Below, one piece after another: positions 7,109 through 13,494 of a stretch of 14,432 bases of DNA. Position numbers and translations under genes: made by a program. The first letter of the stretch is position 1; each line of letters opens with the position of its first letter. Under the pieces are notes generated by a model that ran no database searches, was not told the origin of the DNA, and saw nothing but the letters and a program-made list of their open reading frames with translations. Location: NCBI GenBank assembly GCA_024763115.1, contig JANTGB010000020.1:1-14432 (forward strand), in the 5' to 3' direction. Source of the stretch: Desulfobulbaceae bacterium. Its GTDB lineage: Bacteria > Desulfobacterota > Desulfobulbia > Desulfobulbales > SURF-16.

Positions 7109-7236
7109 GAACCCCTGAACCTCTGAACCCCTGAACCCCTGAACCCTTGAACCCTTGAACCCTTGAACCTCTGAACCCTTGAACCTTTGAACCCCTGAAC
7201 CTCTGAACCTCTGAACCCTTGAACCCCTGAACCTCA
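7109..7236. repeat. 8-base tandem repeat, 16 units, between ispG and proS
   Basis: Sixteen consecutive units of the form GAACCYYT (GAACCCCT, GAACCTCT, GAACCCTT, GAACCTTT) run without a break and end in GAACCTCA, then degenerate into AAACTTCAAAACC. Variation is only C/T at the last four positions apart from the final unit. The array fills most of the 182-base gap before proS, so any proS promoter lies in it, upstream of it, or in the 24 bases after it. Confidence 0.93.
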
Positions 7237-7260
7237 AAACTTCAAAACCAAAAATTAATT

Positions 7261-8979
7261 ATGCGTTTTTCACAATCATTTATTCCAACCCTGAAGGAGA
7301 CCCCGGCCGAGGCCGAGGTCATCAGCCACCAGCTCATGCTGCGGGCCGGCTTTATTCGTAAATTAACCTCCGGCATTTATTCATATCTGCCCCTGGGCCT
7401 GGCCGCGATTCGCAAGGTCGAGCAGATTGTCCGCGAGGAAATGAATCGGGCCGGAGCCCAGGAGCTGCTGCTGCCCATGGTGCAGCCCGCTGAACTGTGG
7501 GAGGAATCAGGCCGCTGGCAAAAGTATGGCCCGGAACTTCTCCGTTTTACCGACCGCCATGAACGGCAGAGCTGTTTAGGCCCTACTCATGAAGAGGTTA
7601 TTACTGATCTGGTACGGAAAAATATCCATTCCTATCGCCGTCTGCCCCTGAATCTCTACCAGATTCAGACCAAGTTCCGTGATGAGATCAGGCCCCGTTT
7701 CGGCCTCATGCGGGGCCGGGAATTTATCATGAAAGATGCCTACAGTTTTGATGCCGATGATAAGGGCGCATCCGCCACCTATGAAAAAATGCGCCGGGCC
7801 TATGAGCGCATCTTCAGCCGCTGCGGTCTGAAATTCCGGGCCGTTGAGGCTGATTCCGGCAGTATAGGCGGCAATTTTTCCCACGAGTTCATGGTGTTAG
7901 CTGATACGGGCGAGGACACCATTGTCGCCTGCACAAAATGCAGTTATGCCGCCAACATGGAAAAGGCCAGGGCTATGGAAAGCCCGGCCCCGGACAATAT
8001 CGAGCCAAAACCCCTGGAAAAAATTGAAACCCCGGGCAAACGCAAGGTCAAGGCAGTTACCCAATTTTTAAAAATTTCACCAAAAGAACTGGTCAAGACC
8101 CTGGTTTTCCTGGCTGACGGCAGGCCGGTGGCCGTTCTCCTGCGTGGCGACCACGAGGTTCAGGAGGTTAAACTCTGTAATCTGCTTGGTGTTCAGGAGG
8201 TGGAACTGGCTGATGATAAAGAGGTCTATGATATTACCGGCGTACCCACCGGCTATCTTGGCCCGGTGGGGCTGAAAATTCCCCTGGTTGCTGATCTGGA
8301 AGTCATGAAAATGGTCAATTTTACCGTGGGCGCCAATGAGAAAAATTTTCATAGTCAAAATGTTAATCCGAATCGTGATTTTACGGTGGAAAAAAGTGCT
8401 GACCTGCGGATGATAACCGCTGAGGATTGCTGTCCGCTCTGTGGGGCAAAGCTTGAGTTGACCCGCGGTATTGAAGTGGGGCATATTTTTAAGCTGGGCA
8501 CGGTTTACAGCAAGGCCTTGAACGCCTGTTTTCTTGATAATGAAGGGAACGAAATACCCTTTGTCATGGGTTGTTACGGCATAGGGGTCAGCCGGGTCGT
8601 GGCTGCGGCCATTGAGCAGAACCACGATAAGGACGGCATGATTTTTCCGCTGCCCATTGCCCCGGTTCAGGTAATTTTGCTTAACCTGGCCGGCAAGGAT
8701 GATAAAATTACTGCGGCGGCAGAATCTCTGTACCAGGAATTGCTGGCCGACAATATCGAGGTAATTTTAGATGAGCGGGATGAACGTCCGGGAGTCAAGT
8801 TCAAGGATGCCGATCTGCTGGGTATTCCCCTGCGGTTGATGGTGGGCAAGTCGTTTGCCAAAGAGGGTAAAGTTGAGATCAGAACCAGAAAAGATGGTAA
8901 GGTGACTGCCCTGCCCCTGGCTGAAACCACGGCTTATGTCCGGAAAATTATAGATCAGGAACTGACATCCGCCGAATAA
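7261..8979 (+). CDS. proS: prolyl-tRNA synthetase, bacterial type with INS editing domain
   Basis: 572 residues, the length of the bacterial ProS class. It charges tRNA-Pro with proline in the cytosol and clears mischarged alanine. Class II motifs are visible: motif 1 near 45-75, LGPTHEEVI (106-114), motif 2 with [18 protein letters not shown] (138-155), and motif 3 GCYGIGVSR (437-445). The insertion (INS) editing domain lies at about 225-400 and includes KELVKT with Lys279, the position of the key editing lysine in the E. coli enzyme. CxxC pairs flank it (224/227 and 391/394). The anticodon-binding domain is 465-572. The start ATG follows an AT-rich stretch without a Shine-Dalgarno. A tandem octamer array separates it from ispG; rel follows 49 bases on. 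Confidence 0.97.
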   Translation: MRFSQSFIPTLKETPAEAEVISHQLMLRAGFIRKLTSGIYSYLPLGLAAIRKVEQIVREEMNRAGAQELLLPMVQPAELWEESGRWQKYGPELLRFTDRHERQSCLGPTHEEVITDLVRKNIHSYRRLPLNLYQIQTKFRDEIRPRFGLMRGREFIMKDAYSFDADDKGASATYEKMRRAYERIFSRCGLKFRAVEADSGSIGGNFSHEFMVLADTGEDTIVACTKCSYAANMEKARAMESPAPDNIEPKPLEKIETPGKRKVKAVTQFLKISPKELVKTLVFLADGRPVAVLLRGDHEVQEVKLCNLLGVQEVELADDKEVYDITGVPTGYLGPVGLKIPLVADLEVMKMVNFTVGANEKNFHSQNVNPNRDFTVEKSADLRMITAEDCCPLCGAKLELTRGIEVGHIFKLGTVYSKALNACFLDNEGNEIPFVMGCYGIGVSRVVAAAIEQNHDKDGMIFPLPIAPVQVILLNLAGKDDKITAAAESLYQELLADNIEVILDERDERPGVKFKDADLLGIPLRLMVGKSFAKEGKVEIRTRKDGKVTALPLAETTAYVRKIIDQELTSAE

Positions 8980-8980
8980 A

Positions 8981-8999
8981 GTAACTATTCAGGTAGGGG
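8981..8999. repeat. single-ended copy of the inverted-repeat motif
   Basis: GTAACTATTCAGGTAGGGG, right after the proS stop, resembles the left ends of the elements at 104 and 5495. No matching right end is seen before rel. A GGGG (8996-8999) and CCCC pair soon after could form a weak hairpin. It is most likely a remnant of the repeat family. Confidence 0.35.
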
Positions 9000-9028
9000 C
9001 AAAAAACTTCCCCAACCACCGAATAAAT

Positions 9029-11200
9029 ATGAAAAATCTCCAACCTGTTGTTGAATTTGAAGATATTCTGGCCCGGGCCGGGCAATACCTGGAGCCGGAT
9101 GATCTGGCCATCCTGGGCCGGGCCTATGAATACGCAGCTGAAATTCATGGTGAGCGCAAGCGTCCTAATGGTGATCCCTATATAAGTCACCCCCTGGCTG
9201 TCTGCCTTATTCTGGCCCGGATGGGGCTGGATGTCGTTACCCTGGAGGCCGGTCTGCTGCACAGCGTCTTAAAGGAACCAAACAGTGGGGCCACGGAAGA
9301 AGAACTGGAAAAGAAATTCGGTTCGGCCGTGCGTAATATTGTCTCCGGCGCCACCAAAATAGCCAACGTTAAATTAAATTCAAAAATTGCCTATCAGGCC
9401 GAAAATTTTCGCAAGATGCTGCTGGCCATGTCCTCGGATATCCGGGTGTTGCTGGTCAAGCTGGCTGATCGGCTTCATGATATGCAAATTCTTGATATTC
9501 CTGAAGAAAATCGCAAAGAGTTTGCCCAGGAAACTCTTGATCTCTATGCTCCTCTGGCCAGTCGGCTGGGGATTGACTGGATGAAACGCGACCTGGAAGA
9601 TTTATCTTTTTCCTACATTCATCCCCAGCGCTATAAAGACCTTGTCGAACGGGTGGACAGCTCCACCCTGGATCGAGCCACCTATGTAAATGAGGTTAAA
9701 GCCCTGCTTTCCGATAAACTGCGGGAGTTCGGCATAAGGGATTTTCGTATTCTCGGCCGCCCCAAGCATCTTTACAGTATTTATAAAAAACTGATTGCCC
9801 AGAATATTCCCCTGGAAAAGGTCTATGACAAGGTTGCTTTCCGGATTATCGTCCATGAGGTTCGCGAATGTTACCAGGCCCTGGGCATGGTGCATTCTCT
9901 CTGGCAGCCCATTGACGGCAGGTTTAAGGATTTTATCAGTAAACCCAAGACCAATATGTACCAGTCCCTTCATACCTCGGTTATCGGTCCTTACGGTGAG
10001 TTCATGGAGATTCAGATTCGTACTGAAGAGATGGATAAAATCGCCAAGGAAGGGGTGGCGGCCCACTGGGCCTACAAGGAAGGCGCTGAAATTTCCCGCA
10101 AGGATGCCCGGCTGTTTCAGTGGCTGAAACAGTTGATCAACTCTCTTCAGGAACTGCATGATCCCAAAGAATTTCTTGAGGCGGTCAAATATGAATTATA
10201 TCAGGATGAGATTTTTGTTCTAACTCCCAACGGCGAGGTTAAAGAACTGCCCCAGGGCGGCAGACCGCTTGATTTTGCCTACCTGATTCATACGGAAGTG
10301 GGTAACCATTGTACCGGCGCCAAGGTCAATGGCCGCATTGTCTCGCTTAAATATAAGCTTAAAAACGGCGATGTGGTGGAAATTATGACTGCGTCAAGCC
10401 AACACCCCAACCGGGGCTGGCTTTCCCTGGTGGCCACCAGCCGGGCCAGGAGCCGGATCAGGAGCTGGCTGCGTCGTGAAGAGCAGGAAAAAAGCCTGAA
10501 GCTGGGGCGGGAAATATGTGACCGTGAGCTGCGTGCCCTGGGCTTAAGTTTGAAAAAACTTATCAAAACCGGCCATCTCAAGGAGGTTTTGAAAAAGCTG
10601 GGAGTCAATACCCTGGATGACCTGCTGCGTAATGTCGGCTCAGGTAAAATAACCACCAGGCGCATTGCCGATCTTATGGTGCCGGAGGAAGTTAAGGCTG
10701 AGCGGAGCGAAGAAGAGCTGCTTCTCAAGAAAAAAGATAAGGAGGCGCCGCAGTCTAAGGTCGGCAGCGAGGGTATTGTTATCGATGGTATTGATGATAT
10801 GCTGGTCAAAATCAGCCGCTGCTGCATGCCCATGCCCGGTGATGATATTATGGGTTTTATCACTGCCGGCCGGGGAATCTCGGTACATAAGGCAAACTGC
10901 CCTAATCTGTCGGCTCTCGATCCCCAGCGCCTTATTGCCGTCAGCTGGTCGCAGAGCGCGGCTGTCGGGCATCAGACAAATATCAGAATTATTGCAAGCG
11001 ACCGCAAGGGATTACTGGTTGAGGTATGTAATTCTCTGTCAACCGATGATGCCAATATCGTTAATATCGCCGCTCATGCCGCAAAAGATGATCTGGCGAA
11101 ATTAAACCTTGTTGTTGAGGTTAATGATCTCCATCATCTGAATGTGGTTCTGCAACATCTAAGACAGATTAACGGGGTGATTGAGGCAGGAAGGAAATAA
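9029..11200 (+). CDS. rel: RelA/SpoT-family (p)ppGpp synthetase with altered HD hydrolase site
   Basis: 723 residues, a full-length long RSH protein acting with ribosomes in the stringent response. Domains: HD-like domain about 25-200; synthetase about 235-355 with RFKD at 298-301 (the RxKD form of Rel and SpoT, not the ExDD of RelA), YQSLHTSV and EIQIRT; TGS about 393-455; a helical and Cys-rich region with ISRCCMPMPGDD (596-606), His620 and Cys624; ACT domain about 650-720. In the HD domain His54 is kept (YISHP), but the HDxxED motif reads HSVLKE (78-83), and the LADRLHNM motif has Asp151 in place of Asn. These changes should impair ppGpp hydrolysis, so it is probably a synthetase only; another hydrolase would then be needed elsewhere. 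It is the last gene of the ispG-proS-rel series and has no clear Shine-Dalgarno. Confidence 0.94.
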   Translation: MKNLQPVVEFEDILARAGQYLEPDDLAILGRAYEYAAEIHGERKRPNGDPYISHPLAVCLILARMGLDVVTLEAGLLHSVLKEPNSGATEEELEKKFGSAVRNIVSGATKIANVKLNSKIAYQAENFRKMLLAMSSDIRVLLVKLADRLHDMQILDIPEENRKEFAQETLDLYAPLASRLGIDWMKRDLEDLSFSYIHPQRYKDLVERVDSSTLDRATYVNEVKALLSDKLREFGIRDFRILGRPKHLYSIYKKLIAQNIPLEKVYDKVAFRIIVHEVRECYQALGMVHSLWQPIDGRFKDFISKPKTNMYQSLHTSVIGPYGEFMEIQIRTEEMDKIAKEGVAAHWAYKEGAEISRKDARLFQWLKQLINSLQELHDPKEFLEAVKYELYQDEIFVLTPNGEVKELPQGGRPLDFAYLIHTEVGNHCTGAKVNGRIVSLKYKLKNGDVVEIMTASSQHPNRGWLSLVATSRARSRIRSWLRREEQEKSLKLGREICDRELRALGLSLKKLIKTGHLKEVLKKLGVNTLDDLLRNVGSGKITTRRIADLMVPEEVKAERSEEELLLKKKDKEAPQSKVGSEGIVIDGIDDMLVKISRCCMPMPGDDIMGFITAGRGISVHKANCPNLSALDPQRLIAVSWSQSAAVGHQTNIRIIASDRKGLLVEVCNSLSTDDANIVNIAAHAAKDDLAKLNLVVEVNDLHHLNVVLQHLRQINGVIEAGRK

Positions 11201-11289
11201 TTGCGTAATCAGCTTTGTTCCGGTTTAGTGCCTTATCCCTGAAAATCTGCAATAAAAAACAAGAAAATAAAAAAATAATTTTGAAATAA

Positions 11290-11307
11290 GGTAGTTATAA
11301 AACCACC
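11290..11307 (-). terminator. weak candidate terminator after the zinc-finger-like gene
   Basis: Read on the minus strand, GGTGGTT and AACTACC form a seven-pair stem (one G-U) around a four-base loop, followed by a T-rich stretch (TTATTTC, then a run of T). It lies 12 bases past the stop of the 110-residue gene. The stem is short and the T-run is delayed, so the call is tentative. The rest of 11201-11319 has no gene; it holds AT-rich sequence and fragments (AGTGCCTTATCCC, AAGGCACTTATCC) like those in the other intergenic repeats. Confidence 0.3.
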
Positions 11308-11319
11308 AAGGCACTTATC

Positions 11320-11652
11320 CTAAGAATCTGATAGTTTCTTCCACTTTAGTGGGTTAGTCTCTTCAGGCTTCGTTTCCTCCGGTTTAGTCTCTTCCGGTTT
11401 TGTTTCCTCTGTTTTTACTTCTTTCGGAGGGGCCGGCTTGGCCTTTTTTGCCGGTTTGATAATTTTATTTTCCGGCAAAACAATGGAAGTAATTTTTTTT
11501 ACCTCAAAACGAACATCCGGATCCGCCAGGCATACTTCACATTCGTTAATATGCTTTTCCATGAACTCAACCATGCGGGCCGGAGCCATAGATTCATCCA
11601 GTAATTGCTCGTACCAGGACCGGATAAGTCTGTTTAACCGTTCGCACTCCAT
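11320..11652 (-). CDS. small protein with anti-sigma-like H-x3-C-x2-C motif and PEETK repeat tail
   Basis: 110 residues. The N-terminal part is helical (MECERLNRLIRSWYEQLL) and carries HINECEVC: His34, Cys38 and Cys41 in the H-x3-C-x2-C spacing of zinc-binding anti-sigma and zf-HC2 domains, with Cys3 as a possible further ligand. The middle is basic (KPAKKAKPAPPK); the tail has one TEET and three PEET units in a repeat of five residues (15 bases). No membrane helix is seen, so if it is an anti-sigma relative it is soluble. A good ribosome binding site, AAGGAG, stands eight or so bases before ATG. It stands alone on the minus strand between rel and selC. I infer a regulatory or metal-binding role from the motif only; the protein is otherwise unknown to me. 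Confidence 0.8.
   Translation of the reverse strand: MECERLNRLIRSWYEQLLDESMAPARMVEFMEKHINECEVCLADPDVRFEVKKITSIVLPENKIIKPAKKAKPAPPKEVKTEETKPEETKPEETKPEETNPLKWKKLSDS
11356..11415. repeat. 15-base in-frame tandem repeat coding for the PEETK tail
   Basis: Four units of 15 bases lie in the 3' part of the small minus-strand gene. Units 1 and 3 (AGTCTCTTC-GG-TT type) resemble each other more than units 2 and 4 (GTTTCCTC type), so a 30-base block seems to have doubled. Because the unit is a multiple of three, changes in copy number keep the frame. Confidence 0.8.
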
Positions 11653-11747
11653 TTATAAAACTCCTTGGTCGCAGAAATTATGATCAATTTAAAGGGGGAA
11701 AAAACCATTTATACATAACCCATAATCTCTTCAATTACAAAAAAAAG

Positions 11748-11776
11748 TTGCCTGTTTTTTTAATAAAAATTATGAT
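11748..11776 (+). promoter_or_regulatory. sigma-70-type promoter for selC
   Basis: TTGCCT (11748-11753), a 17-base spacer and TATGAT (11771-11776) make a good vegetative promoter. A start near 11783 would give a leader of about 77 bases before the mature tRNA. No other gene on this strand lies between it and selC. Confidence 0.6.
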
Positions 11777-11795
11777 GGCAAAACTTCTGGATAAA

Positions 11796-11839
11796 TTTCC
11801 CCCTCGTACCCACGCTCTGCGTGAGAGGCGAGGGGGGAA
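11796..11839 (+). repeat. REP-like double hairpin in the selC leader
   Basis: TTTCCCCCTCG (11796-11806) pairs with CGAGGGGGGAA (11829-11839) in a stem of about 11 pairs, and inside it CACGC (11811-11815) pairs with GCGTG (11819-11823) around TCT. The core CCCACGCTCTGCGTG is like a REP-type repeat widespread in proteobacteria (from memory, not searched). There is no T-run, so it is not a normal terminator. It would be in the precursor of tRNA-Sec and could serve in processing or simply be a repeat insertion. Confidence 0.65.
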
Positions 11840-11859
11840 GATGATGCCGATTGTTTTGC

Positions 11860-11957
11860 GGAAGTGGAAAGGGCGCTGGTGGCTCTCCCGGACTTCAAAT
11901 CCGGTGCACCGGGTTAACAGCCTGGTGGGTGGGTTCGATTCCCATGCACTTCCGCCA
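11860..11957 (+). tRNA. selC: tRNA-Sec (anticodon TCA)
   Basis: A 98-base tRNA with CCA encoded. Acceptor GGAAGTG pairs with CACTTCC; the anticodon stem CCGGA/TCCGG holds the loop CTTCAAA with TCA at 11895-11897; a long variable arm of seven pairs (CACCGGG with CCTGGTG) follows; the T arm is TGGG-TTCGATT-CCCA. The long extra arm, UCA anticodon and discriminator G match selenocysteine tRNA, which SelA and SelB use to insert Sec at UGA codons. An eighth acceptor pair, expected in the bacterial form, would be G11867 with G11946, a mismatch. It converges on glyQ with 30 bases between. I saw no selenoprotein gene or other sel gene in the window. Confidence 0.95.
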
Positions 11958-11987
11958 TTTCAGATGTCGGAAGCCGGATGGCCGCCG

Positions 11988-12851
11988 TTACAGCAGCGGA
12001 TGGCCCATCTCTTTCCTTTGGGCAATGTATTTTTTCGCCACCCGCCGGGCAATATTCCTGATCCTGCCGATGTAACGGGTTCTTTCCGAGACACTGATTG
12101 CCTTCCTGGCATCAAGCAGGTTAAAGGTGTGGGAACATTTCAGGCAGTAATCATAGGCCGGCAGAATTAAATTTTCTTCCAGCAGTTTCAATGCCTCACT
12201 CTCGAAGGTATTAAAGAAATCGACCAGGGCCGGGACATTGGCCATTTCAAAATTAAAGCGGGAAAATTCAACCTCGGCCTGATGAAAAATCCGGCCATAT
12301 TTTATATCCTTGTTCCAGGCAATATTATAAACGCTGTCAACCTCCTGGAGATACATGGCAATCCGTTCCAGGCCATAGGTAATTTCCGCTGTAACCGGAT
12401 AAAGTTCCTGGCTGCCCGCCTGCTGAAAATAGGTGAACTGGGTAATTTCCATGCCGTCCAGCCAGACTTCCCAGCCCAGGCCGCTGGCTCCCAGGGTGGG
12501 CGACTCCCAGTCGTCTTCGACAAAGCGGATATCATGATCCAGCAGATCAAGGTTAAAGCGTTTCAGGCTGGCCAGGTAAAGTTCCTGCACATCGGCAGGT
12601 GATGGTTTCATTACCACCTGAAACTGGTAATAATGCTGCAGCCGGTTGGGGTTTTCACCGTACCTGCCGTCGGTTGGCCGCCGCGAGGGCTGGACATAGG
12701 CGGCTCGCCAGGGCTCCGGGCCAAGAGAACGTAAAAGAGTTGCCGGATGAAAGGTTCCGGCCCCGACTTCCATATCATAGGGTTGTTGTATAACACAACC
12801 CTGATCCGCCCAGTAGCGGCTTAACTCCAGAATAATATCTTGAAAATACAT
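11988..12851 (-). CDS. glyQ: glycyl-tRNA synthetase alpha subunit
   Basis: 287 residues from the start chosen here. GlyQ is the catalytic, class II half of the bacterial alpha2beta2 GlyRS that charges tRNA-Gly. Typical text: [19 protein letters not shown] at the N-terminus, [15 protein letters not shown] (22-36), [19 protein letters not shown] (52-70), [18 protein letters not shown] and [12 protein letters not shown]. The frame stays open 20 codons further up to an ATG at 12911, but that ATG and the first extra codons are written by the end of a MITE-like element, and the family starts at MYFQD, so 12851 is chosen. No good Shine-Dalgarno is seen. glyS, which normally follows, is not downstream: the next features there are selC and a small unrelated gene. 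Confidence 0.95.
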   Translation of the reverse strand: MYFQDIILELSRYWADQGCVIQQPYDMEVGAGTFHPATLLRSLGPEPWRAAYVQPSRRPTDGRYGENPNRLQHYYQFQVVMKPSPADVQELYLASLKRFNLDLLDHDIRFVEDDWESPTLGASGLGWEVWLDGMEITQFTYFQQAGSQELYPVTAEITYGLERIAMYLQEVDSVYNIAWNKDIKYGRIFHQAEVEFSRFNFEMANVPALVDFFNTFESEALKLLEENLILPAYDYCLKCSHTFNLLDARKAISVSERTRYIGRIRNIARRVAKKYIAQRKEMGHPLL

Positions 12852-12856
12852 AGCGT

Positions 12857-12884
12857 AAACCAGAAACCGGAAACCGGAAATCAG
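12857..12884. repeat. 7-base tandem repeat just upstream of glyQ
   Basis: Four units of seven bases: AAACCAG, AAACCGG, AAACCGG, AAATCAG. On the glyQ strand it reads as TTTCCGG-type units ending five bases before the start codon, where a ribosome binding site should be. It is bounded upstream by the MITE-like element. Confidence 0.7.
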
Positions 12885-12887
12885 ACC

Positions 12888-13030
12888 AAGAGGTTGTCCG
12901 AGAATCGGCATTTTTTCTCAAATCAAGGCATTTTGAAAAAATAAGCGCAGTCATATAGTTGATATTACGAGCATTATTATTTCAAAATAACACAGAGTTG
13001 GAGAAAAAGGGCATTCTCGGACAGCCTCCT
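12888..13030. mobile_element. MITE-like element with terminal inverted repeats
   Basis: The left end (AAGAGGTTGTCCGAGAAT, 12888-12905) and the right end (ATTCTCGGACAGCCTCCT, 13013-13030) are inverted repeats, with further pairing inward: TTTTTTCTC with GAGAAAAAG, and ATTTTGAAA (12930-12938) with TTTCAAAAT (12980-12988). About 143 bases, AT-rich, no gene. This is the form of a non-autonomous DNA element mobilised by an IS transposase in trans; the ends resemble IS tips, but I cannot name the family. No clear target duplication was seen. It lies 36 bases upstream of the glyQ start. Confidence 0.75.
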
Positions 13031-13146
13031 AGGGAATTTTGCTGATCCTTGCTCTGTTCCTGTCTCGGTTTGTCAGTTTTGTTACATTAAAGGGCTCACT
13101 CAGAAAAAATTTCTCAGTAGAAGTGTAACGGGTTAACGGTTAAGTG

Positions 13147-13171
13147 GGTTAATTGTCATGCACAATTAACC
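13147..13171. promoter_or_regulatory. perfect 9-base inverted repeat (operator or hairpin)
   Basis: GGTTAATTG and CAATTAACC flank a seven-base loop TCATGCA; after a three-base bulge, GTTAA and TTAAC extend the symmetry. It has no T-run, so it is not a plain terminator. It is about 100 bases upstream of the candidate promoter of the outer-membrane protein gene. Apart from this, the MITE and the promoter and leader features, I see nothing in 12852-13494. Confidence 0.4.
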
Positions 13172-13273
13172 TTAACATAGCAACCAGCGTCGGCAACAAT
13201 TTTTTACAATAACAATTAATTTGAGTCCTAGCCGTCTTTTTTTATGGTTTTTCCTTTAATTTTAATTTTTTTT

Positions 13274-13302
13274 TTGACAAGCTTTAACCGGAAGTGTAAA
13301 AG
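13274..13302 (+). promoter_or_regulatory. candidate promoter for the outer-membrane protein gene
   Basis: A perfect -35 box TTGACA (13274-13279) is followed after 17 bases by TAAAAG (13297-13302), a weak -10. TACAAT (13306-13311) is a better -10 but its spacing of 26 is too long. The implied leader is about 180 bases. Confidence 0.4.
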
Positions 13303-13349
13303 TGATACAATTAATTTTGTTTTTAAATATTTATTGTAATTGCGTAGGG

Positions 13350-13390
13350 AAAGGGGGGCAACCGGGGGAAAATGGTTGAGTCGTCCCTTT
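13350..13390 (+). promoter_or_regulatory. possible structured 5' leader of the outer-membrane protein gene
   Basis: AAAGGG (13350-13355) pairs with CCCTTT (13385-13390) and, inside it, CAACC (13359-13363) pairs with GGTTG (13374-13378) around a purine-rich loop. It lies between the candidate promoter and the start codon. It does not match the riboswitch consensus sequences I know well enough to name. Confidence 0.3.
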
Positions 13391-13494
13391 GAACTATATT
13401 CGAGTATTTATTGCGGTTTTTTTGTTTGGCTTAAATGAAAAAATAAAAAATGCCGATGGTAAATGCTGTTAAAAATTTAAAAGGAGGAAGCGAT

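Noticed and set aside
7058..7236. Possible CRISPR array
   Set aside because: Units of 7 and 8 bases stand end to end without spacers; they are simple tandem repeats.
8077..8625. Open frame of 182 codons on the minus strand within proS
   Set aside because: It is fully inside a clear prolyl-tRNA synthetase gene and shows no family text; a shadow frame.
9602..10863. Two long minus-strand frames inside rel (185 and 191 codons)
   Set aside because: Both lie opposite well-conserved Rel domains and have no start signals or recognisable motifs.
11796..11839. Intrinsic terminator before selC
   Set aside because: The stem is strong but no T-run follows on either strand, and it would cut off the tRNA from its promoter.
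11748..12170. Open frame of 140 codons on the plus strand
   Set aside because: It runs through the selC promoter, the whole tRNA and into the end of glyQ on the other strand; its protein looks like nothing known.
12852..12911. Extra 20 N-terminal codons of glyQ (start at 12911)
   Set aside because: The added residues are encoded by a tandem repeat and the tip of a MITE-like element, and GlyQ proteins begin at MYFQD.
13350..13390. c-di-GMP (GEMM) riboswitch
   Set aside because: GGGCAACC and GTCGTCCC recall it at first sight, but the tetraloop and receptor parts are missing and the stems do not fit.
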